Positions 26,869 through 37,802 are shown, numbered from the stretch's first letter. The stretch: 64,000 nucleotides of DNA from Rhodocyclaceae bacterium (GCA_020247545.1 JADCIX010000001.1:84650-148649); one strand, 5' to 3'. Notes: generated by a model not told the origin, from the letters alone. Program-made: numbers and translations.

Positions 26869-27963
26869 ATGACTACATCACGCAGAAAGTTTCTCTCCGC
26901 CGGCACGGCAGCAGCCGTTGGCGCCGGCTCACTCGGCTTCCCGATGGTCGCGAAGGCGCAGCAAACGTTCAATTGGAAGATGACGAGTGCATATCCGAAG
27001 GGCTCGCCTTTCTATATGGATGGTCCGGGAAGTGCCACCGATCTGGCAAAGCGTATCGAAGTGATGTCCGGCGGTCGCTTGAAGATCCAGGTGTATGGCG
27101 CGGGTGAGTTGATTCCCGCGCTGGAAGGCTTTGACGCCGTGCGCGCCGGCACAGTGGAGATGAACCACGCCAACAGCTATTTTTGGACAGGCAAGACGTT
27201 TGCTGCGCAGTATTTTTGCGCAGTGCCGTTCGGCCTGAACTTCCAAGGCGTCAACGGCTGGTTCTACGACGGTGGCGGTATCAATCTGTGGCATGAGGTC
27301 TATGCGCCGTTCGGCATGGTTGCGTTTCCATGCGGCAACACCGGGGTACAGATGACCGGCTGGTTCAAGAAAGAAATCAAGTCCGTCGCCGACTTCAAAG
27401 GCCTCAAGATGCGCATTCCTGGGCTGGCGGGAAAGGTATACGCGACGCTGGGTGTCGACGTGAAGCTCCTGCCGGGTGGCGAAATTTTCCCCGCGCTTGA
27501 GCGCGGCGTGATCGACGCGGCCGAATTTGTCGGGCCGTTCCAAGATCGCCGACTTGGTTTGCAAAAGGCCGCCAAGTTTTACCACACCACCGGCTGGCAC
27601 GAGCCTGCAACGGTCTCCGAGCTGCTCATCAACAAAGCGGCGTGGGACAAACTGCCGGCAGATCTGAAGGCCGTTGTTGAAAATGCGGCAGCCGCCTGTA
27701 ATGTGATCAGCGAAGGCTGGTGCCAAAAGACCAATGCGGAAGCGATGGAAGACCTGATCAAGAATCAGGGTGTGGTGGCCAAGCCGCTACCTGATGCGGT
27801 GGTCAAGGCACTACGCGAGGCGACTGACAAGGTCCTTGCAGAGGCCATTGCAAAGGATCCGGTGACCAAGAAAGTCCACGATTCATACATGGCCTACAAG
27901 AAGAAATTTGATTCGTGGTCCGGCTACAGTGAATCGGTCTATCACAGCAAGATCATCGTCTAG
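26869..27963 (+). CDS. TRAP transporter periplasmic substrate-binding protein (DctP)
   Basis: 364 aa from ATG 26869 (AGAGGCGAAC upstream); the longer frame from 26782 is discarded because the Tat signal starts here (SRRKFLSAG, ending AKAQQ). It binds substrate in the periplasm and delivers it to the QM membrane pair. Family features: WKMTSAYPKGSPF, TVEMNHANSYFWTGK, LKMRIPGLAGKVYATLGV with the carboxylate-binding Arg, and the helix with GGEIFPALERGVIDAAEF. Resemblance is closest to the TakP/oxo-acid-binding type, so a 2-oxo acid or similar carboxylate is likely. The gene pair that follows encodes the membrane subunits. Confidence 0.88.
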   Translation: MTTSRRKFLSAGTAAAVGAGSLGFPMVAKAQQTFNWKMTSAYPKGSPFYMDGPGSATDLAKRIEVMSGGRLKIQVYGAGELIPALEGFDAVRAGTVEMNHANSYFWTGKTFAAQYFCAVPFGLNFQGVNGWFYDGGGINLWHEVYAPFGMVAFPCGNTGVQMTGWFKKEIKSVADFKGLKMRIPGLAGKVYATLGVDVKLLPGGEIFPALERGVIDAAEFVGPFQDRRLGLQKAAKFYHTTGWHEPATVSELLINKAAWDKLPADLKAVVENAAAACNVISEGWCQKTNAEAMEDLIKNQGVVAKPLPDAVVKALREATDKVLAEAIAKDPVTKKVHDSYMAYKKKFDSWSGYSESVYHSKIIV

Positions 27964-27965
27964 TC

Positions 27966-28463
27966 ATGCAAAAGACCATTGAACGCGCGGTCGATTTGAT
28001 CGGCCGCGCGACGTCTTGGCTCGCGTTGGTGATCATCGTCTTGATGGCCACCAACGTCGTACTGCGCTATTTATTCAGTTACGGCTCAGTCTGGGCACAA
28101 GAACTCGAATGGCACCTGCTGGCACCACTCATCCTGTTTGGCATGAGTTACGCACTGCTGCACGGTGAACACGTGCGTGTGGATGTGTTGTATGCCAATT
28201 TCAGTGCGCGCACCAAGCTGATCGTTGATGTGATCTCGCAGGTGCTGTGCATTTTGATCTCGCTGATCATCGTCTGGCTATCGGTCAAATATGTGTCGCA
28301 ATCCTATCTGGTCGGTGAAACCTCGGCTGATCCGGGTGGGCTGCCCTATCGATGGATACTCAAGGCGCTGATTCCGATTGGCTTCATTCTGCTTATGTTG
28401 CAGAGCTTTGCGTTGTTGCTTGGTGCGATCGGGCAGCTCAAATCACCCAAGGAATCATCATGA
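27966..28463 (+). CDS. TRAP transporter small membrane subunit (DctQ)
   Basis: 165 aa, four predicted membrane helices. The DctQ signature is seen in VVLRYLFSYGSVWAQELEW and HLLAPLILFGMSYALLHGEHV. Starts 2 bp after the binding-protein gene and ends in ATGA shared with dctM. It couples the large subunit to sodium-driven uptake. Confidence 0.9.
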   Translation: MQKTIERAVDLIGRATSWLALVIIVLMATNVVLRYLFSYGSVWAQELEWHLLAPLILFGMSYALLHGEHVRVDVLYANFSARTKLIVDVISQVLCILISLIIVWLSVKYVSQSYLVGETSADPGGLPYRWILKALIPIGFILLMLQSFALLLGAIGQLKSPKESS

Positions 28464-29785
28464 CGGGCATGGAGTGGTTGGCAATCCTGATGCTGGTAAC
28501 TTTTTTCGGTCTGCTCATGGCCGGAGTACCGGTGGCGCTCACGTTGGCGACGACGGGCTTTGTGTTTGGTGTGATTGGTTTTGGCCCTGTGCTGTTCAAC
28601 TTGTTGCCGGCACGCATCTACGGCGTCGTCGCGAACTACCAATGGCTCGCCATCCCGTTATTTGTGTTTATGGGTGTCATGCTGGAAAAGTCGCGATTGG
28701 CTGACGATCTTTTAGACGTGATGGGCCATCTGGCGGGCGGGCTGCGTGGCGGCATGGGTATTGGCATCATCCTGGTCGGTGTACTGATGGGAGCGACTAC
28801 CGGTATTGTTGGCGCGACTGTTGTAACGCTCGGATTGTTGACGCTGCCGACCTTGCTCAAGCGTGGCTACAGTCCATCGATTGCTTGTGGAGCCATCTGT
28901 GCATCCGGCACGCTCGGCCAAATTATTCCGCCATCGTTGATCTTGATTTTGCTGGCGGACATCATGCAGTTATCGGTCGGAACGTTGTTTGCCGCCGCTG
29001 TGATGCCGGGCTTGATGCTCGCTGGTATCTATTGCCTGTATTTCATTGTTATCGGAATCGTCAAGCCGGAGCTGGTGCCGCCGGTTCCACAATTGGAACG
29101 TGATGGCGTCTCGCGCCGTCAACTGTGGGTGCGCTTCTTCAAAGTGGTCGTGCCGCCGGTGGTACTAGTGTTTTCCGTGTTGGGTTCGATCATCGGTGGT
29201 GTCGCAGCACCGACTGAGGCCGCGTCGATGGGCGCATTGGGTGCGATTCTCGTAACTGCGTTTGCCGGTCGCATGAGCTGGCAGGTGCTGCGCGACACTG
29301 TTCAATCCACCACCAAGATCACCGCAATGATGATGTTTATTCTCATCTGTGCGCAGGTGTTTGCCCTGGCGTTCCGCGGCTTGCACGGTGAAGACCTCAT
29401 CACCAAGATGTTTGACTTTCTGCCGGGTGGTGTGGCGGCCGACATCTGGTTCATGATGCTGATTATTTTTGTGCTCGGTTTCTTTATCGAGTGGATTGAA
29501 ATCAGTTACATCGCGGTACCGCTATTCCTGCCGGTGTTTGTCAGCCAGGGCGTGGATCTGGTGTGGCTTGCCATGCTGATCTGTGTAAATCTGCAAACGT
29601 CGTTCTTGACACCGCCGTTTGGTTGGGCGCTATTTTTTCTGAAGGGGGTGGCGCCACCCGAGGTGACGACCCGGCATATTTATCTCGGCGTGATTCCGTT
29701 CATCATGATGCAGGTACTGGCCGTCGTACTGGTGTTCTTTTTCCCGGCAATCGCGCTCTGGCTTCCCAAGGTGATTGGCTGGTAG
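28460..29785 (+). CDS. TRAP transporter large permease (DctM)
   Basis: 441 aa from ATG 28460, overlapping dctQ by 4 nt; the longer frame from 28352 lies inside dctQ. About 12 hydrophobic helices with family motifs GVLMGATTGIVGATVVTLGL, CASGTLGQIIPPSLILILLA, and LQTSFLTPPFGWALFFLKGV. It is the substrate-translocating Na+ symport subunit in the inner membrane. Confidence 0.92.
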   Translation: MTGMEWLAILMLVTFFGLLMAGVPVALTLATTGFVFGVIGFGPVLFNLLPARIYGVVANYQWLAIPLFVFMGVMLEKSRLADDLLDVMGHLAGGLRGGMGIGIILVGVLMGATTGIVGATVVTLGLLTLPTLLKRGYSPSIACGAICASGTLGQIIPPSLILILLADIMQLSVGTLFAAAVMPGLMLAGIYCLYFIVIGIVKPELVPPVPQLERDGVSRRQLWVRFFKVVVPPVVLVFSVLGSIIGGVAAPTEAASMGALGAILVTAFAGRMSWQVLRDTVQSTTKITAMMMFILICAQVFALAFRGLHGEDLITKMFDFLPGGVAADIWFMMLIIFVLGFFIEWIEISYIAVPLFLPVFVSQGVDLVWLAMLICVNLQTSFLTPPFGWALFFLKGVAPPEVTTRHIYLGVIPFIMMQVLAVVLVFFFPAIALWLPKVIGW

Positions 29786-29820
29786 CATCAGACGCGGCAT
29801 CATCACCTCGGGAAACCAGA

Positions 29821-31422
29821 ATGATTGAATCAATTCGCGCGCGGCGCGGCATGGCGGTGGCACCTCACGCTCTTGCCGCGCAGTCAGCGCTCGGCGTGTT
29901 GCGCGAGGGCGGCAATGCGGTGGAGGCGATGGTCTCGGCGGCCGCCACCATCGCCATCGTTTACCCGCATATGAATTCGATCGGCGGTGACAGCTTTTGG
30001 TTAATCGCCGAGCCGGGCCAACAACCAGTGGCAATCGAGGCGTGTGGTGCCGCGGCGGCTTCGGCGAGTATCGATTGGTATCGTGAGCGCGGCATTACCG
30101 GTGCGATTCCGTTTCGCGGCGGTGTGGCGGCAAATACGGTCGCCGGCACCTTGTCAGGATGGCAGGCGGCGTGCGCGTTTTCGCGACGGCAGTTGGACGG
30201 ACGCCTGCCTCTTTCGCGGCTGCTTGCCGATGCGATCAGCTATGCCGAAGAGGGGATTGCGGTCACGCGCAGTCAGGCGGTTTGTACAGCAGGAAAAATT
30301 GCCGAACTTGCACCACAACCGGGTTTTGCCGATACGTTTTTACAAAGCGGTGCGGCACCGATGGCGGGGAGCGTGTTTCGTCAGCCACTGCTGGCCGCGA
30401 CACTGCGCCACCTTGCAAACAGGGGTATCGACGATGCTTACCGCGGCGAACTCGCCGCGGGTATTGCAGCAGATTTGGTCTCAGTCGGCAGCCCCCTTGC
30501 CGCGGCCGATCTTGCCAACCACCATGCGCATTTAGTCAAGCCGCTTTCGCTGGCGCATTCACGTGGCACTGTTTTCAACATGACACCGCCGACACAGGGC
30601 GTGGTGTCGCTGATAATTCTGGGCATTCTGGATGCCATCGGTATCGACGGCATGGACCCGCTGGGTGCCGACTACGTGCATCACTGCGTTGAGGCGACCA
30701 AACAGGCGTTCGCCGTGCGTGACCGGCACGTGACCGACCCGGCCTACATGACGCTCCCCGCGCAGACGTTACTTGGCGCCACCGCGCTGAAGGCCATGGC
30801 GGACAAGGTTGACTCTCGGCGCGCAGCACCTTGGGGCAAGGGTAAAGGTCCGGGAGATACCGTATGGATGGGCGTCATCGATGGTGATGGTGTGATGGTG
30901 TCGTTTATTCAAAGCATCTACCATGAGTTTGGCGCGGGTATTGTGCTGCCGGGTTCGGGTATCAACTGGCAAAACCGCGGTACCAGCTTTGCCTTGAATG
31001 AAGCGGCGTTGAATGTGTTGCGACCGGGACGTAAGCCGTTCCATACGCTGAACCCTGCGATGGCGCGTTTGAAAGATGGCCGTTCGATGGTCTACGGCAC
31101 CATGGGTGGTGACGGGCAACCACAAACCCAATGCGCGGTGTTCACCCGTCAGGTCATCGGCGGCATGCATCCGCAAGCCGCGATCAACGCCCCTCGCTGG
31201 CTGCTCGGGCGCACTTGGGGCCAGCCGAGTGAAACCCTGAAGCTCGAAGCGCGGTTTGCCGATTCGGTCGTGGCTGATCTCGCCGCGCGTGGTCACGATG
31301 TCGAAGTGCTGGGGGAGTGGGATGAATCGATGGGCCACGCTGGCAGCATCGTGAGACATGCCAACGGCGTGCTCGAAGGCGGCGCGGATCCACGCAGCGA
31401 CGGCGGGGTGGCGGCATTCTGA
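29821..31422 (+). CDS. Gamma-glutamyltransferase-family Ntn hydrolase (possible oxamate-type amidohydrolase)
   Basis: 533 aa from ATG 29821; the open frame upstream from 29563 overlaps dctM. There is no signal peptide, so it is cytoplasmic, unlike typical periplasmic Ggt. Family blocks: MAVAPHALAAQSALGVLREG, GGNAVEAMVSAAA, MTPPTQGVVSL, and the self-cleavage site before Thr in GPGDTVWMGVIDGDG. The GDTVWMG context resembles oxamate amidohydrolase (HpxW-like) more than the TTH of glutathione hydrolases. It sits 36 bp behind the TRAP operon, so its substrate may be what that transporter imports. Specificity is inference. Confidence 0.82.
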   Translation: MIESIRARRGMAVAPHALAAQSALGVLREGGNAVEAMVSAAATIAIVYPHMNSIGGDSFWLIAEPGQQPVAIEACGAAAASASIDWYRERGITGAIPFRGGVAANTVAGTLSGWQAACAFSRRQLDGRLPLSRLLADAISYAEEGIAVTRSQAVCTAGKIAELAPQPGFADTFLQSGAAPMAGSVFRQPLLAATLRHLANRGIDDAYRGELAAGIAADLVSVGSPLAAADLANHHAHLVKPLSLAHSRGTVFNMTPPTQGVVSLIILGILDAIGIDGMDPLGADYVHHCVEATKQAFAVRDRHVTDPAYMTLPAQTLLGATALKAMADKVDSRRAAPWGKGKGPGDTVWMGVIDGDGVMVSFIQSIYHEFGAGIVLPGSGINWQNRGTSFALNEAALNVLRPGRKPFHTLNPAMARLKDGRSMVYGTMGGDGQPQTQCAVFTRQVIGGMHPQAAINAPRWLLGRTWGQPSETLKLEARFADSVVADLAARGHDVEVLGEWDESMGHAGSIVRHANGVLEGGADPRSDGGVAAF

Positions 31423-31441
31423 CATTCAAAGTCCTTATTGC

Positions 31442-31479
31442 ACGGGCGTTTCGAGGCAAAACTGTCTGAAAATGACCGT
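31442..31479. repeat. Short hairpin repeat, ACGGGCGTTT type (copy 1)
   Basis: ACGGGCGTTTCGAGGC followed by CTGAAAATGACCGT, an imperfect stem-loop 20 bp after the gamma-glutamyltransferase-family gene. Similar units lie at 41371 and 42974, all at gene ends, so it may serve as terminator or mRNA-end structure. Confidence 0.5.
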
Positions 31480-31592
31480 CAATAAACGAGTTTGAAATTT
31501 AAAGGGCGGTGAGACACCGAGGCCAAAGCGCCGTATAGGAACGATAGCGATACAATCAGCGCCTGCGTTTTCAAACAATAAGGCGTTAATGC

Positions 31593-32477
31593 ATGCGTAA
31601 CGTGACGGTAGCCGCAACTCAGATGGCGTGTGATTGGAATGTCGAGGGCAATATTGCGCGCGCCGACCGCTTGGTGCGCGAGGCTGCCGCCAAGGGTGCC
31701 CAGATCATCCTCATCCAAGAGTTGTTTGAGCGGTGTTACTTCTGCCAAAAACAAGTTCCGGCTTATTTGGAATTCGCGACCCCGGTGGCTGAAAATCCTG
31801 CCGTCCAACATTTTCAAAACGTCGCGGCCGAGTTGGGGGTGGTCTTGCCGGTCAGTTTCTACGAGCGCGCCAACAATACGCTGTACAACAGTGTGGCCAT
31901 CATCGACGCCGACGGGGGCAATCTCGGTGTTTATCGAAAAAGCCATATCCCGGATGGGCCGGGCTACTCGGAAAAGTATTACTTCTCGCCGGGCGATACC
32001 GGTTTTCGGGTGTGGAATACGCGATTCGCCAAAATCGGCGTCGCGATCTGCTGGGACCAATGGTTTCCGGAATGTGCGCGCAGCATGGCGCTACAGGGTG
32101 CGGAGTTGCTGTTCTACCCGACCGCAATCGGCAGCGAGCCGCATGACGCCACGATTGACTCAAGCGCACATTGGCAGCGTACCCAGCAAGGCCACGCAGC
32201 CGCTAACGTCGTGCCGGTGATCGCGTCGAACCGTGTTGGTCGTGAGACCGAGCAGGAATCCGCCATCACCTTTTACGGCGCGTCGTTCATCATGGACGAG
32301 TCGGGAGATATCGTGGCCGAGGCCGACGCATCCTCTGAAACTGTACTTACCCATACGTTTGATCTCGACACGATTGCCACCAAACGTCGTGCGTGGGGCC
32401 TGTTTCGCGATCGGCGTCCCGAACTCTATGGAGCCGTGGTCACAAAAGATGGTGTGACCGCGCCAAGCGGAAGTTAG
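31593..32477 (+). CDS. aguB: N-carbamoylputrescine amidase
   Basis: 294 aa, nitrilase superfamily. Catalytic triad visible: Glu43 (LIQELFER), Lys116 (YRKSHIPDG), Cys153 ([10 protein letters not shown]). [20 protein letters not shown] is typical of AguB, which converts N-carbamoylputrescine to putrescine, CO2 and ammonia. The next gene, 7 bp downstream, encodes agmatine deiminase, the preceding step, so the pair makes putrescine from agmatine. Cytoplasmic. The two genes very probably form one operon. Confidence 0.93.
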   Translation: MRNVTVAATQMACDWNVEGNIARADRLVREAAAKGAQIILIQELFERCYFCQKQVPAYLEFATPVAENPAVQHFQNVAAELGVVLPVSFYERANNTLYNSVAIIDADGGNLGVYRKSHIPDGPGYSEKYYFSPGDTGFRVWNTRFAKIGVAICWDQWFPECARSMALQGAELLFYPTAIGSEPHDATIDSSAHWQRTQQGHAAANVVPVIASNRVGRETEQESAITFYGASFIMDESGDIVAEADASSETVLTHTFDLDTIATKRRAWGLFRDRRPELYGAVVTKDGVTAPSGS

Positions 32478-32484
32478 GGCGGCT

Positions 32485-33678
32485 GTGAGTCTTGTTCCAT
32501 CACGTGCAACGCCGCGGGCGGATGGCTTTCGTATGCCTGCAGAGTGGGAGCCGCACACACAAACATGGATGGTGTGGCCGGAGCGCCCTGACAATTGGCG
32601 GCTCGGTGGCCGGCCCGCACAAGCGGCCTTTGCGACGGTGGCGCGGGCAATTGCGGCCTTTGAGCCGGTGGTGGTTTGTGCCAGTGCCGAACAATTTGCA
32701 CGTGCAACCGAGACATTGTGCACCCAACCCACCAAACATCCGATTCGTGTGGTCGAAATCGCCAACGACGATGCGTGGTGCCGGGATACAGGACCGACCT
32801 TCGTCGTGAATGATACCGAGGTGCGTGGTATTGATTGGACGTTCAACGCGTGGGGCGGGCAGAACGGCGGTCTATACACGAGTTGGGATCGTGACGACGC
32901 GGTCGCTGGAAAGATCCTGGCGATCGAAAAACTCTCGCGTTACCGTACCGAGGGTTTTGTGATGGAAGGCGGGGCGATCCATGTTGACGGCGAAGGCACG
33001 CTGCTGGTTACCGAGGCGTGTTTACTCAATGCCAATCGCAACCCACATCTTGGGCGTACGCAGATAGAGGCAATGTTGCGCGAACATCTTGCCGTCGAAA
33101 AAATCATCTGGCTTCCGCGCGGCATTGTGAATGACGAAACGGATGAGCACGTCGACAATATGTGTTGCTTCTGTGCGCCGGGTGAGGTGCTGCTCGCGTG
33201 GACCGATGACCAAAATGATCCGCAATATGCGTTTTCGATGGCCGCCCTCAAGGTGCTCGAAACATCGGTTGACGCAAAGGCGAGGGCACTCAAGGTTCAC
33301 AAACTGCCGCTGCCAGCGGTCATGCACGCCACTGCCGAGGAGCGCGCAACTGTTGCCGATGGTAGCGCCGTCGCAAGGATCACTGATGACCGCCTCGCGG
33401 GTTCTTACATCAATTTCTATCTGTGCAACGGTGGGGTGATCGTACCGAAATTTGACGACCCAAATGACGATGTCGCGGCACGAATTTTGGCCGAGCGATT
33501 CCCCGATCGGCGGGTCGTGCAAGTACCCGGCCGCGAAATCTTGTTAGGCGGCGGGAACATACACTGCATAACGCAGCAGCAGCCTGCGGTCTTTCCATCA
33601 CAGCAGCAACCGACGCCGCGCAGCGGCGAAGGGATGTCTGCGGTCAACGTGCGGCAGCAGCAACCAAGGGTGGGCTGA
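32485..33678 (+). CDS. aguA: Agmatine deiminase with C-terminal extension
   Basis: 397 aa from GTG 32485, the start that gives the usual N-terminus ([15 protein letters not shown], then [13 protein letters not shown]). It hydrolyses agmatine to N-carbamoylputrescine. Catalytic-site segments: [32 protein letters not shown], and the nucleophile Cys361 in [13 protein letters not shown]. The family normally ends at or just after QQQP. Here 30 further residues follow, containing QQQP twice more, which suggests a local duplication or read-through of the original stop. Confidence 0.92.
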   Translation: MSLVPSRATPRADGFRMPAEWEPHTQTWMVWPERPDNWRLGGRPAQAAFATVARAIAAFEPVVVCASAEQFARATETLCTQPTKHPIRVVEIANDDAWCRDTGPTFVVNDTEVRGIDWTFNAWGGQNGGLYTSWDRDDAVAGKILAIEKLSRYRTEGFVMEGGAIHVDGEGTLLVTEACLLNANRNPHLGRTQIEAMLREHLAVEKIIWLPRGIVNDETDEHVDNMCCFCAPGEVLLAWTDDQNDPQYAFSMAALKVLETSVDAKARALKVHKLPLPAVMHATAEERATVADGSAVARITDDRLAGSYINFYLCNGGVIVPKFDDPNDDVAARILAERFPDRRVVQVPGREILLGGGNIHCITQQQPAVFPSQQQPTPRSGEGMSAVNVRQQQPRVG

Positions 33679-33858
33679 AAGCACGGTCGCAGTTCCGGCA
33701 GGTTGGCGCTTGGTGCCCGGAAAAGCGCGGCGCGCAGCGCAAATTGTCGGGTTGACGCCGCATTCGAGAGTTTTACCTTTCCAGACAGTGGCGATTCTGT
33801 CTTTGAGGCGGGGCGGTCGGCTAAAATAGCCGTTCATTCCACCTTCATTGTCACCGCT

Positions 33859-36498
33859 ATGTCCGCCGCAGGTTCTATACAAAACGTCCCGTCCGTTTCT
33901 GAGATTCGCCAGGCATTTATTAGCTTCTTTGAGTCCAAGGGCCATACCCACCTTGCCTCCAGCTCGCTGGTGCCGCACGACGATCCGACCCTGCTCTTTA
34001 CCAACGCGGGGATGAACCAGTTCAAGGATGTATTTCTGGGCTACGAGAAACGCGACTATGTGAGGGCCGTGACATCGCAGCGTTGTGTACGCGCCGGCGG
34101 CAAACACAACGATTTGGAAAACGTCGGTTATACGGCCCGTCACCATACCTTTTTTGAAATGCTGGGCAACTTCAGCTTCGGTGATTACTTCAAGCGTGAT
34201 GCCATTAAATACGCATGGGAGCTGCTAACTGTCGCCTACAAGTTGCCGAAAGAAAAGCTGCTTGTCACGGTTTATGCCGACGACGACGAGGCCTACAACA
34301 TTTGGGCTGACGAGATCGGTGTACCGAAGGACAGAATCGTTCGCATCGGCGACAACAAAGGTGGCAAGTACGCCTCGGATAATTTCTGGATGATGGGTGA
34401 TACGGGACCATGCGGCCCGTGCTCAGAAATCTTCTACGACCATGGTGCACACATCGCCGGTGGCCCGCCGGGATCACCCGAAGAAGACGGCGACCGCTTT
34501 ATCGAGATCTGGAACCTCGTGTTTATGCAGTTCAACCGCGAGGTCAAAGACGGCCCGATGATTCCGCTGCCCAAGCCTTCGGTTGATACCGGCATGGGCT
34601 TGGAGCGTTTATCCGCTGTTTTGCAACATGTTCACGCGAACTATGAGATTGACCTGTTCCAAGCGCTGATCAAAGCGGGTATGCGTGAAACGGGTGAGAA
34701 AGACATTACCAACCCGAGCTTGCGTGTGATCGCGGACCACATCCGCGCCTGCGGCTTCTTGGTGTGTGACGGTGTCATTCCGGAAAACGCCGGTCGCGGC
34801 TATGTGCTGCGACGCATTGCGCGCCGCGCAATGCGCCATGGCTACAAACTCGGTCAGAAGAAACCTTTCTTCTACAAGTTGGTGGACGACCTCGCGGCCG
34901 TGATGGGTGGCGCTTTCCCGGAGATTGCCGAGCACAAGGAGCGTGTGAAGGCGGTTCTTCGTCAGGAAGAGGAGCGATTTGGCGAGACACTTGAGAACGG
35001 CATGTCGATTCTTGACGCCGCGCTGACGACCAATCCGAAACGCCTCGATGGTGAGACCGCGTTCAAGCTCTACGATACGTTTGGATTCCCGATTGATCTG
35101 ACGGCGGACATTGGACGTGAGCGCGGTTTTGAAGTCGACATGGCCGGCTTCGACAAGGCGATGGCTGCGCAACAAGAGCGTTCAAGAGGCGCGGGCAAGT
35201 TCGCTGCCAAAGAAAAGCTCACGTATGACGGCGCGAAGACCAACTTCAAAGGTTACGACGTGATGGAGGCGACGGGCAGTGTATTGGCGCTCTATCGTGA
35301 AGGTGCCGCTGTTAAAGAATTGAAGGCGGGTGAGGCGGGGGTCGTGGTACTTGATACCACGCCGTTTTATGCCGAGTCCGGCGGGCAGGTGGGGGATGTT
35401 GGTGTGCTGGCAACGTCGAGCGCCACGTTCGAGGTTGGTGATACGCAAAAGGTTCAGGCGGATGTGTTTGGCCATCACGGCAAGATGGTGACCGGCGCAT
35501 TAAAAGTTGGCGACAGCGTAAAGGCGAGTGTGAATTTGGACGTACGTCATCGCACCATGCGGCACCATTCGGTCACCCACCTGATGCACAAGGCGCTGCG
35601 CGAAGTCTTGGGAGGCCACGTGCAGCAGAAGGGTTCCTTGGTTGACGCAGACAAGACACGTTTTGACTTTGCCCACAATGCGCCGGTGACTTCCGCCGAG
35701 ATCACGCAGATCGAGGCGATTGTGAATGCCGAGATCATCCGCAACGAAGCCACCAGTGCGAAGGTGATGGCGCTCGAAGCCGCGCAGAAGACGGGCGCGA
35801 TGATGCTGTTCGGCGAAAAATATGGCGACGAAGTGCGCGTACTCGAAATTGGTTCTTCAAAAGAACTTTGTGGCGGCACACATGTATCGCGGACCGGCGA
35901 CATCGGGCTTTTTAAGATTGTCAGCGAAGGTGGTGTTGCGGCGGGTGTGAGGCGTGTCGAGGCCGTTGCGGGATCGGTCGCTTTCGACTACGTTCAGCAG
36001 ATGAATCGCTCGATGGAAAATGCCGCGGCAATGTTGAAAGCGCAGCCTTCGGAACTCGAAGTCAAGATTGGCCAGACACTCGACCATGTGAAATCGCTGG
36101 AAAAACAGCTGGCGCAACTCAAGTCAAAACTTGCAGCGTCAGCCGGTGACGATTTGCTCGGCCAAGCCAAGGAAGTGAATGGTACCAAGGTTCTCGCGGC
36201 AAAGTTGGAAGGCATCGACGCAAAAGGCCTGCGCGAAACGATGGATCAACTGAAGTCGAAGTTGAAGTCCGGCGTGATTGTGCTGGCGGTTATCGAAGGC
36301 GACAAAGTACAGATTGCAGCCGGTGTAACGGCTGATCTTGTCGCGAGATTCAAAGCTGGTGAATTGGTGAACCACGTTGCGCAGCAAGTTGGCGGCAAGG
36401 GCGGTGGCCGGCCAGACTTTGCAATGGCGGGCGGCAATGACGCTTCGAACCTGACGAGCGCTTTAGCGTCCGTCACCGAATTCGTGGCGGCAAAGTGA
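33859..36498 (+). CDS. alaS: Alanyl-tRNA synthetase
   Basis: 879 aa from ATG 33859; the frame from 33703 adds 52 residues unlike the family. Charges tRNA-Ala. Class II catalytic core: [70 protein letters not shown]. The editing domain shows [16 protein letters not shown] and [15 protein letters not shown] (zinc ligands). The C-Ala domain ends with [15 protein letters not shown]. All regions are intact, and length matches the bacterial family (about 875). It follows aguA with a 180-bp gap. Confidence 0.97.
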   Translation: MSAAGSIQNVPSVSEIRQAFISFFESKGHTHLASSSLVPHDDPTLLFTNAGMNQFKDVFLGYEKRDYVRAVTSQRCVRAGGKHNDLENVGYTARHHTFFEMLGNFSFGDYFKRDAIKYAWELLTVAYKLPKEKLLVTVYADDDEAYNIWADEIGVPKDRIVRIGDNKGGKYASDNFWMMGDTGPCGPCSEIFYDHGAHIAGGPPGSPEEDGDRFIEIWNLVFMQFNREVKDGPMIPLPKPSVDTGMGLERLSAVLQHVHANYEIDLFQALIKAGMRETGEKDITNPSLRVIADHIRACGFLVCDGVIPENAGRGYVLRRIARRAMRHGYKLGQKKPFFYKLVDDLAAVMGGAFPEIAEHKERVKAVLRQEEERFGETLENGMSILDAALTTNPKRLDGETAFKLYDTFGFPIDLTADIGRERGFEVDMAGFDKAMAAQQERSRGAGKFAAKEKLTYDGAKTNFKGYDVMEATGSVLALYREGAAVKELKAGEAGVVVLDTTPFYAESGGQVGDVGVLATSSATFEVGDTQKVQADVFGHHGKMVTGALKVGDSVKASVNLDVRHRTMRHHSVTHLMHKALREVLGGHVQQKGSLVDADKTRFDFAHNAPVTSAEITQIEAIVNAEIIRNEATSAKVMALEAAQKTGAMMLFGEKYGDEVRVLEIGSSKELCGGTHVSRTGDIGLFKIVSEGGVAAGVRRVEAVAGSVAFDYVQQMNRSMENAAAMLKAQPSELEVKIGQTLDHVKSLEKQLAQLKSKLAASAGDDLLGQAKEVNGTKVLAAKLEGIDAKGLRETMDQLKSKLKSGVIVLAVIEGDKVQIAAGVTADLVARFKAGELVNHVAQQVGGKGGGRPDFAMAGGNDASNLTSALASVTEFVAAK

Positions 36499-36681
36499 GC
36501 GGACATCAGGTCTGGCCGCTAGGCCCGCATCGGCTCGGCGCATCCCCAGAGGGGCCCCTGCTTTCGGCCTCTCGTGCCTATCCCTCAATGGCGACGCTAG
36601 GCGGTACGAACCCAGCCGCGATCGGTGCCGCGCTGGAATCTGTGGCCGCGTGGGTGTCTTCAAAGTAACCAAGGAATTGTC

Positions 36682-37284
36682 ATGACCACGCCGCTCGATA
36701 TTGTTCAAGCCAACCTCAAACAATCGAAAGAAGCGCTTGAGAATTTATTGGCCAATCCTGCTGCGTTAGCCAATGTCGCCGCCGCAGCGGAATTGATTGG
36801 TGCTGCGTTTGACAACGGCGGGCGCGTTTTCTCCTGTGGCAACGGCGGCAGCATGTGTGATGCCATGCATTTTGCCGAAGAGCTTTCTGGCCGGTATCGC
36901 AACGACCGCAAGGCGCTGCCGGCGGTGTCGATCAGCGATCCTTCGCATATTTCTTGTGTCGGCAACGACTACGGTTACAACTTCATTTTTTCGCGTTACC
37001 TTGAAGCGCATGCGCACGCGGGCGATGTGTTGCTGGGCATCAGCACGAGTGGCAAGAGCGCCAACGTCATCAAGGCGGCCGAGTATGCAAATGCGCACGG
37101 CATTCATGTTGTGACACTAACCGGAAAACCCGATAGTGTGCTCGGAAAAATCGCGACCATTGACATCGTCACGCCGGGTAATAGCGGTTATGCGGACCGC
37201 GTTCAAGAGCTCCATATCAAAGTTATTCATATCCTGATTGAACTCGTCGAGCGACGCTTTTTTCCGGAGAATTACGAGCAATAG
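36682..37284 (+). CDS. gmhA: SIS-domain phosphoheptose isomerase, GmhA-like
   Basis: 200 aa from ATG 36682 (AAGGAATTGT upstream). It converts sedoheptulose 7-phosphate to D-glycero-D-manno-heptose 7-phosphate for lipopolysaccharide core heptose. Motifs: VFSCGNGGSMCDAMHFAEEL, DYGYNFIFSRYLEAHA, VLLGISTSGKSANVIKAAE with the SIS phosphate loop, and the C-terminal RVQELHIKVIHILIELVE with Glu and His of the active site. DnaA initiator-associating DiaA is a close relative, but the catalytic residues favour GmhA. Its 3' end leads directly into the repeat array. Confidence 0.88.
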   Translation: MTTPLDIVQANLKQSKEALENLLANPAALANVAAAAELIGAAFDNGGRVFSCGNGGSMCDAMHFAEELSGRYRNDRKALPAVSISDPSHISCVGNDYGYNFIFSRYLEAHAHAGDVLLGISTSGKSANVIKAAEYANAHGIHVVTLTGKPDSVLGKIATIDIVTPGNSGYADRVQELHIKVIHILIELVERRFFPENYEQ

Positions 37285-37304
37285 CTTGGCGCTTCTTTGT
37301 TTTA

Positions 37305-37802
37305 GGGGATGAGATTCCTCACCAAAAGCGGTTCGGAATGACAGTGGTTTTGAAGTCATCACTTCCAAATTTGTCATCCCGAGCGAAGCCGAGGGATCTC
37401 ATCGGTTGGTATTGAGAAGAAAGTAGTGAGTTGTTTAGCGGTTGACAACTTTCCCCAAAAGCGGTTCGGAGTGACGGCGGTTTTGAAGTCATCACTTCCA
37501 AATTTGTCATCCCGAGCGCAGCCGAGGGATCTCATCGGTTGGTATTGAGAAGAAAGTAGTGAGTTGTTTAGCGGTTGACAACTTTCCCCAAAAGCGGTTC
37601 GGAGTGACGGCGGTTTTGAGGTCATCACTTCCAAATTTGTCACCCTGAGCGAAGCCGAGGGATCTCATCGGTTTGTGTTGAGAAGAAGGTAGTGAGTTTT
37701 ACGAGGGATGAGATTCCTCGCCGAAAGCCGTTCGGAATGACGTTGGTTTTGTGGTCACCAATTCCAAATTTGTCATCCCGAGCGCAGCCGAGGGATCTCA
37801 TC
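37305..37802. repeat. Tandem array of 133-bp units of the GTCATCCCG family
   Basis: The start GTCAYCCYGAGCG occurs at 37373, 37506, 37639 and 37772, exactly 133 bp apart. Each unit reads GTCATCCCGAGCGMAGCCG, AGGGATCTCATCGG, then a variable spacer, then AAAAGCGGTTCGGARTGAC on the inverted side. A half unit (GATGAGATTCCTC to GGAATGAC) precedes the first. Units two and three are nearly identical; the fourth is more diverged. Spacers are homologous, not unique, and units are far too long for CRISPR. Confidence 0.85.

Noticed and set aside
37373..37802. Possible CRISPR array
   Set aside because: The period is 133 bp, the spacers are themselves homologous and no cas genes are nearby.
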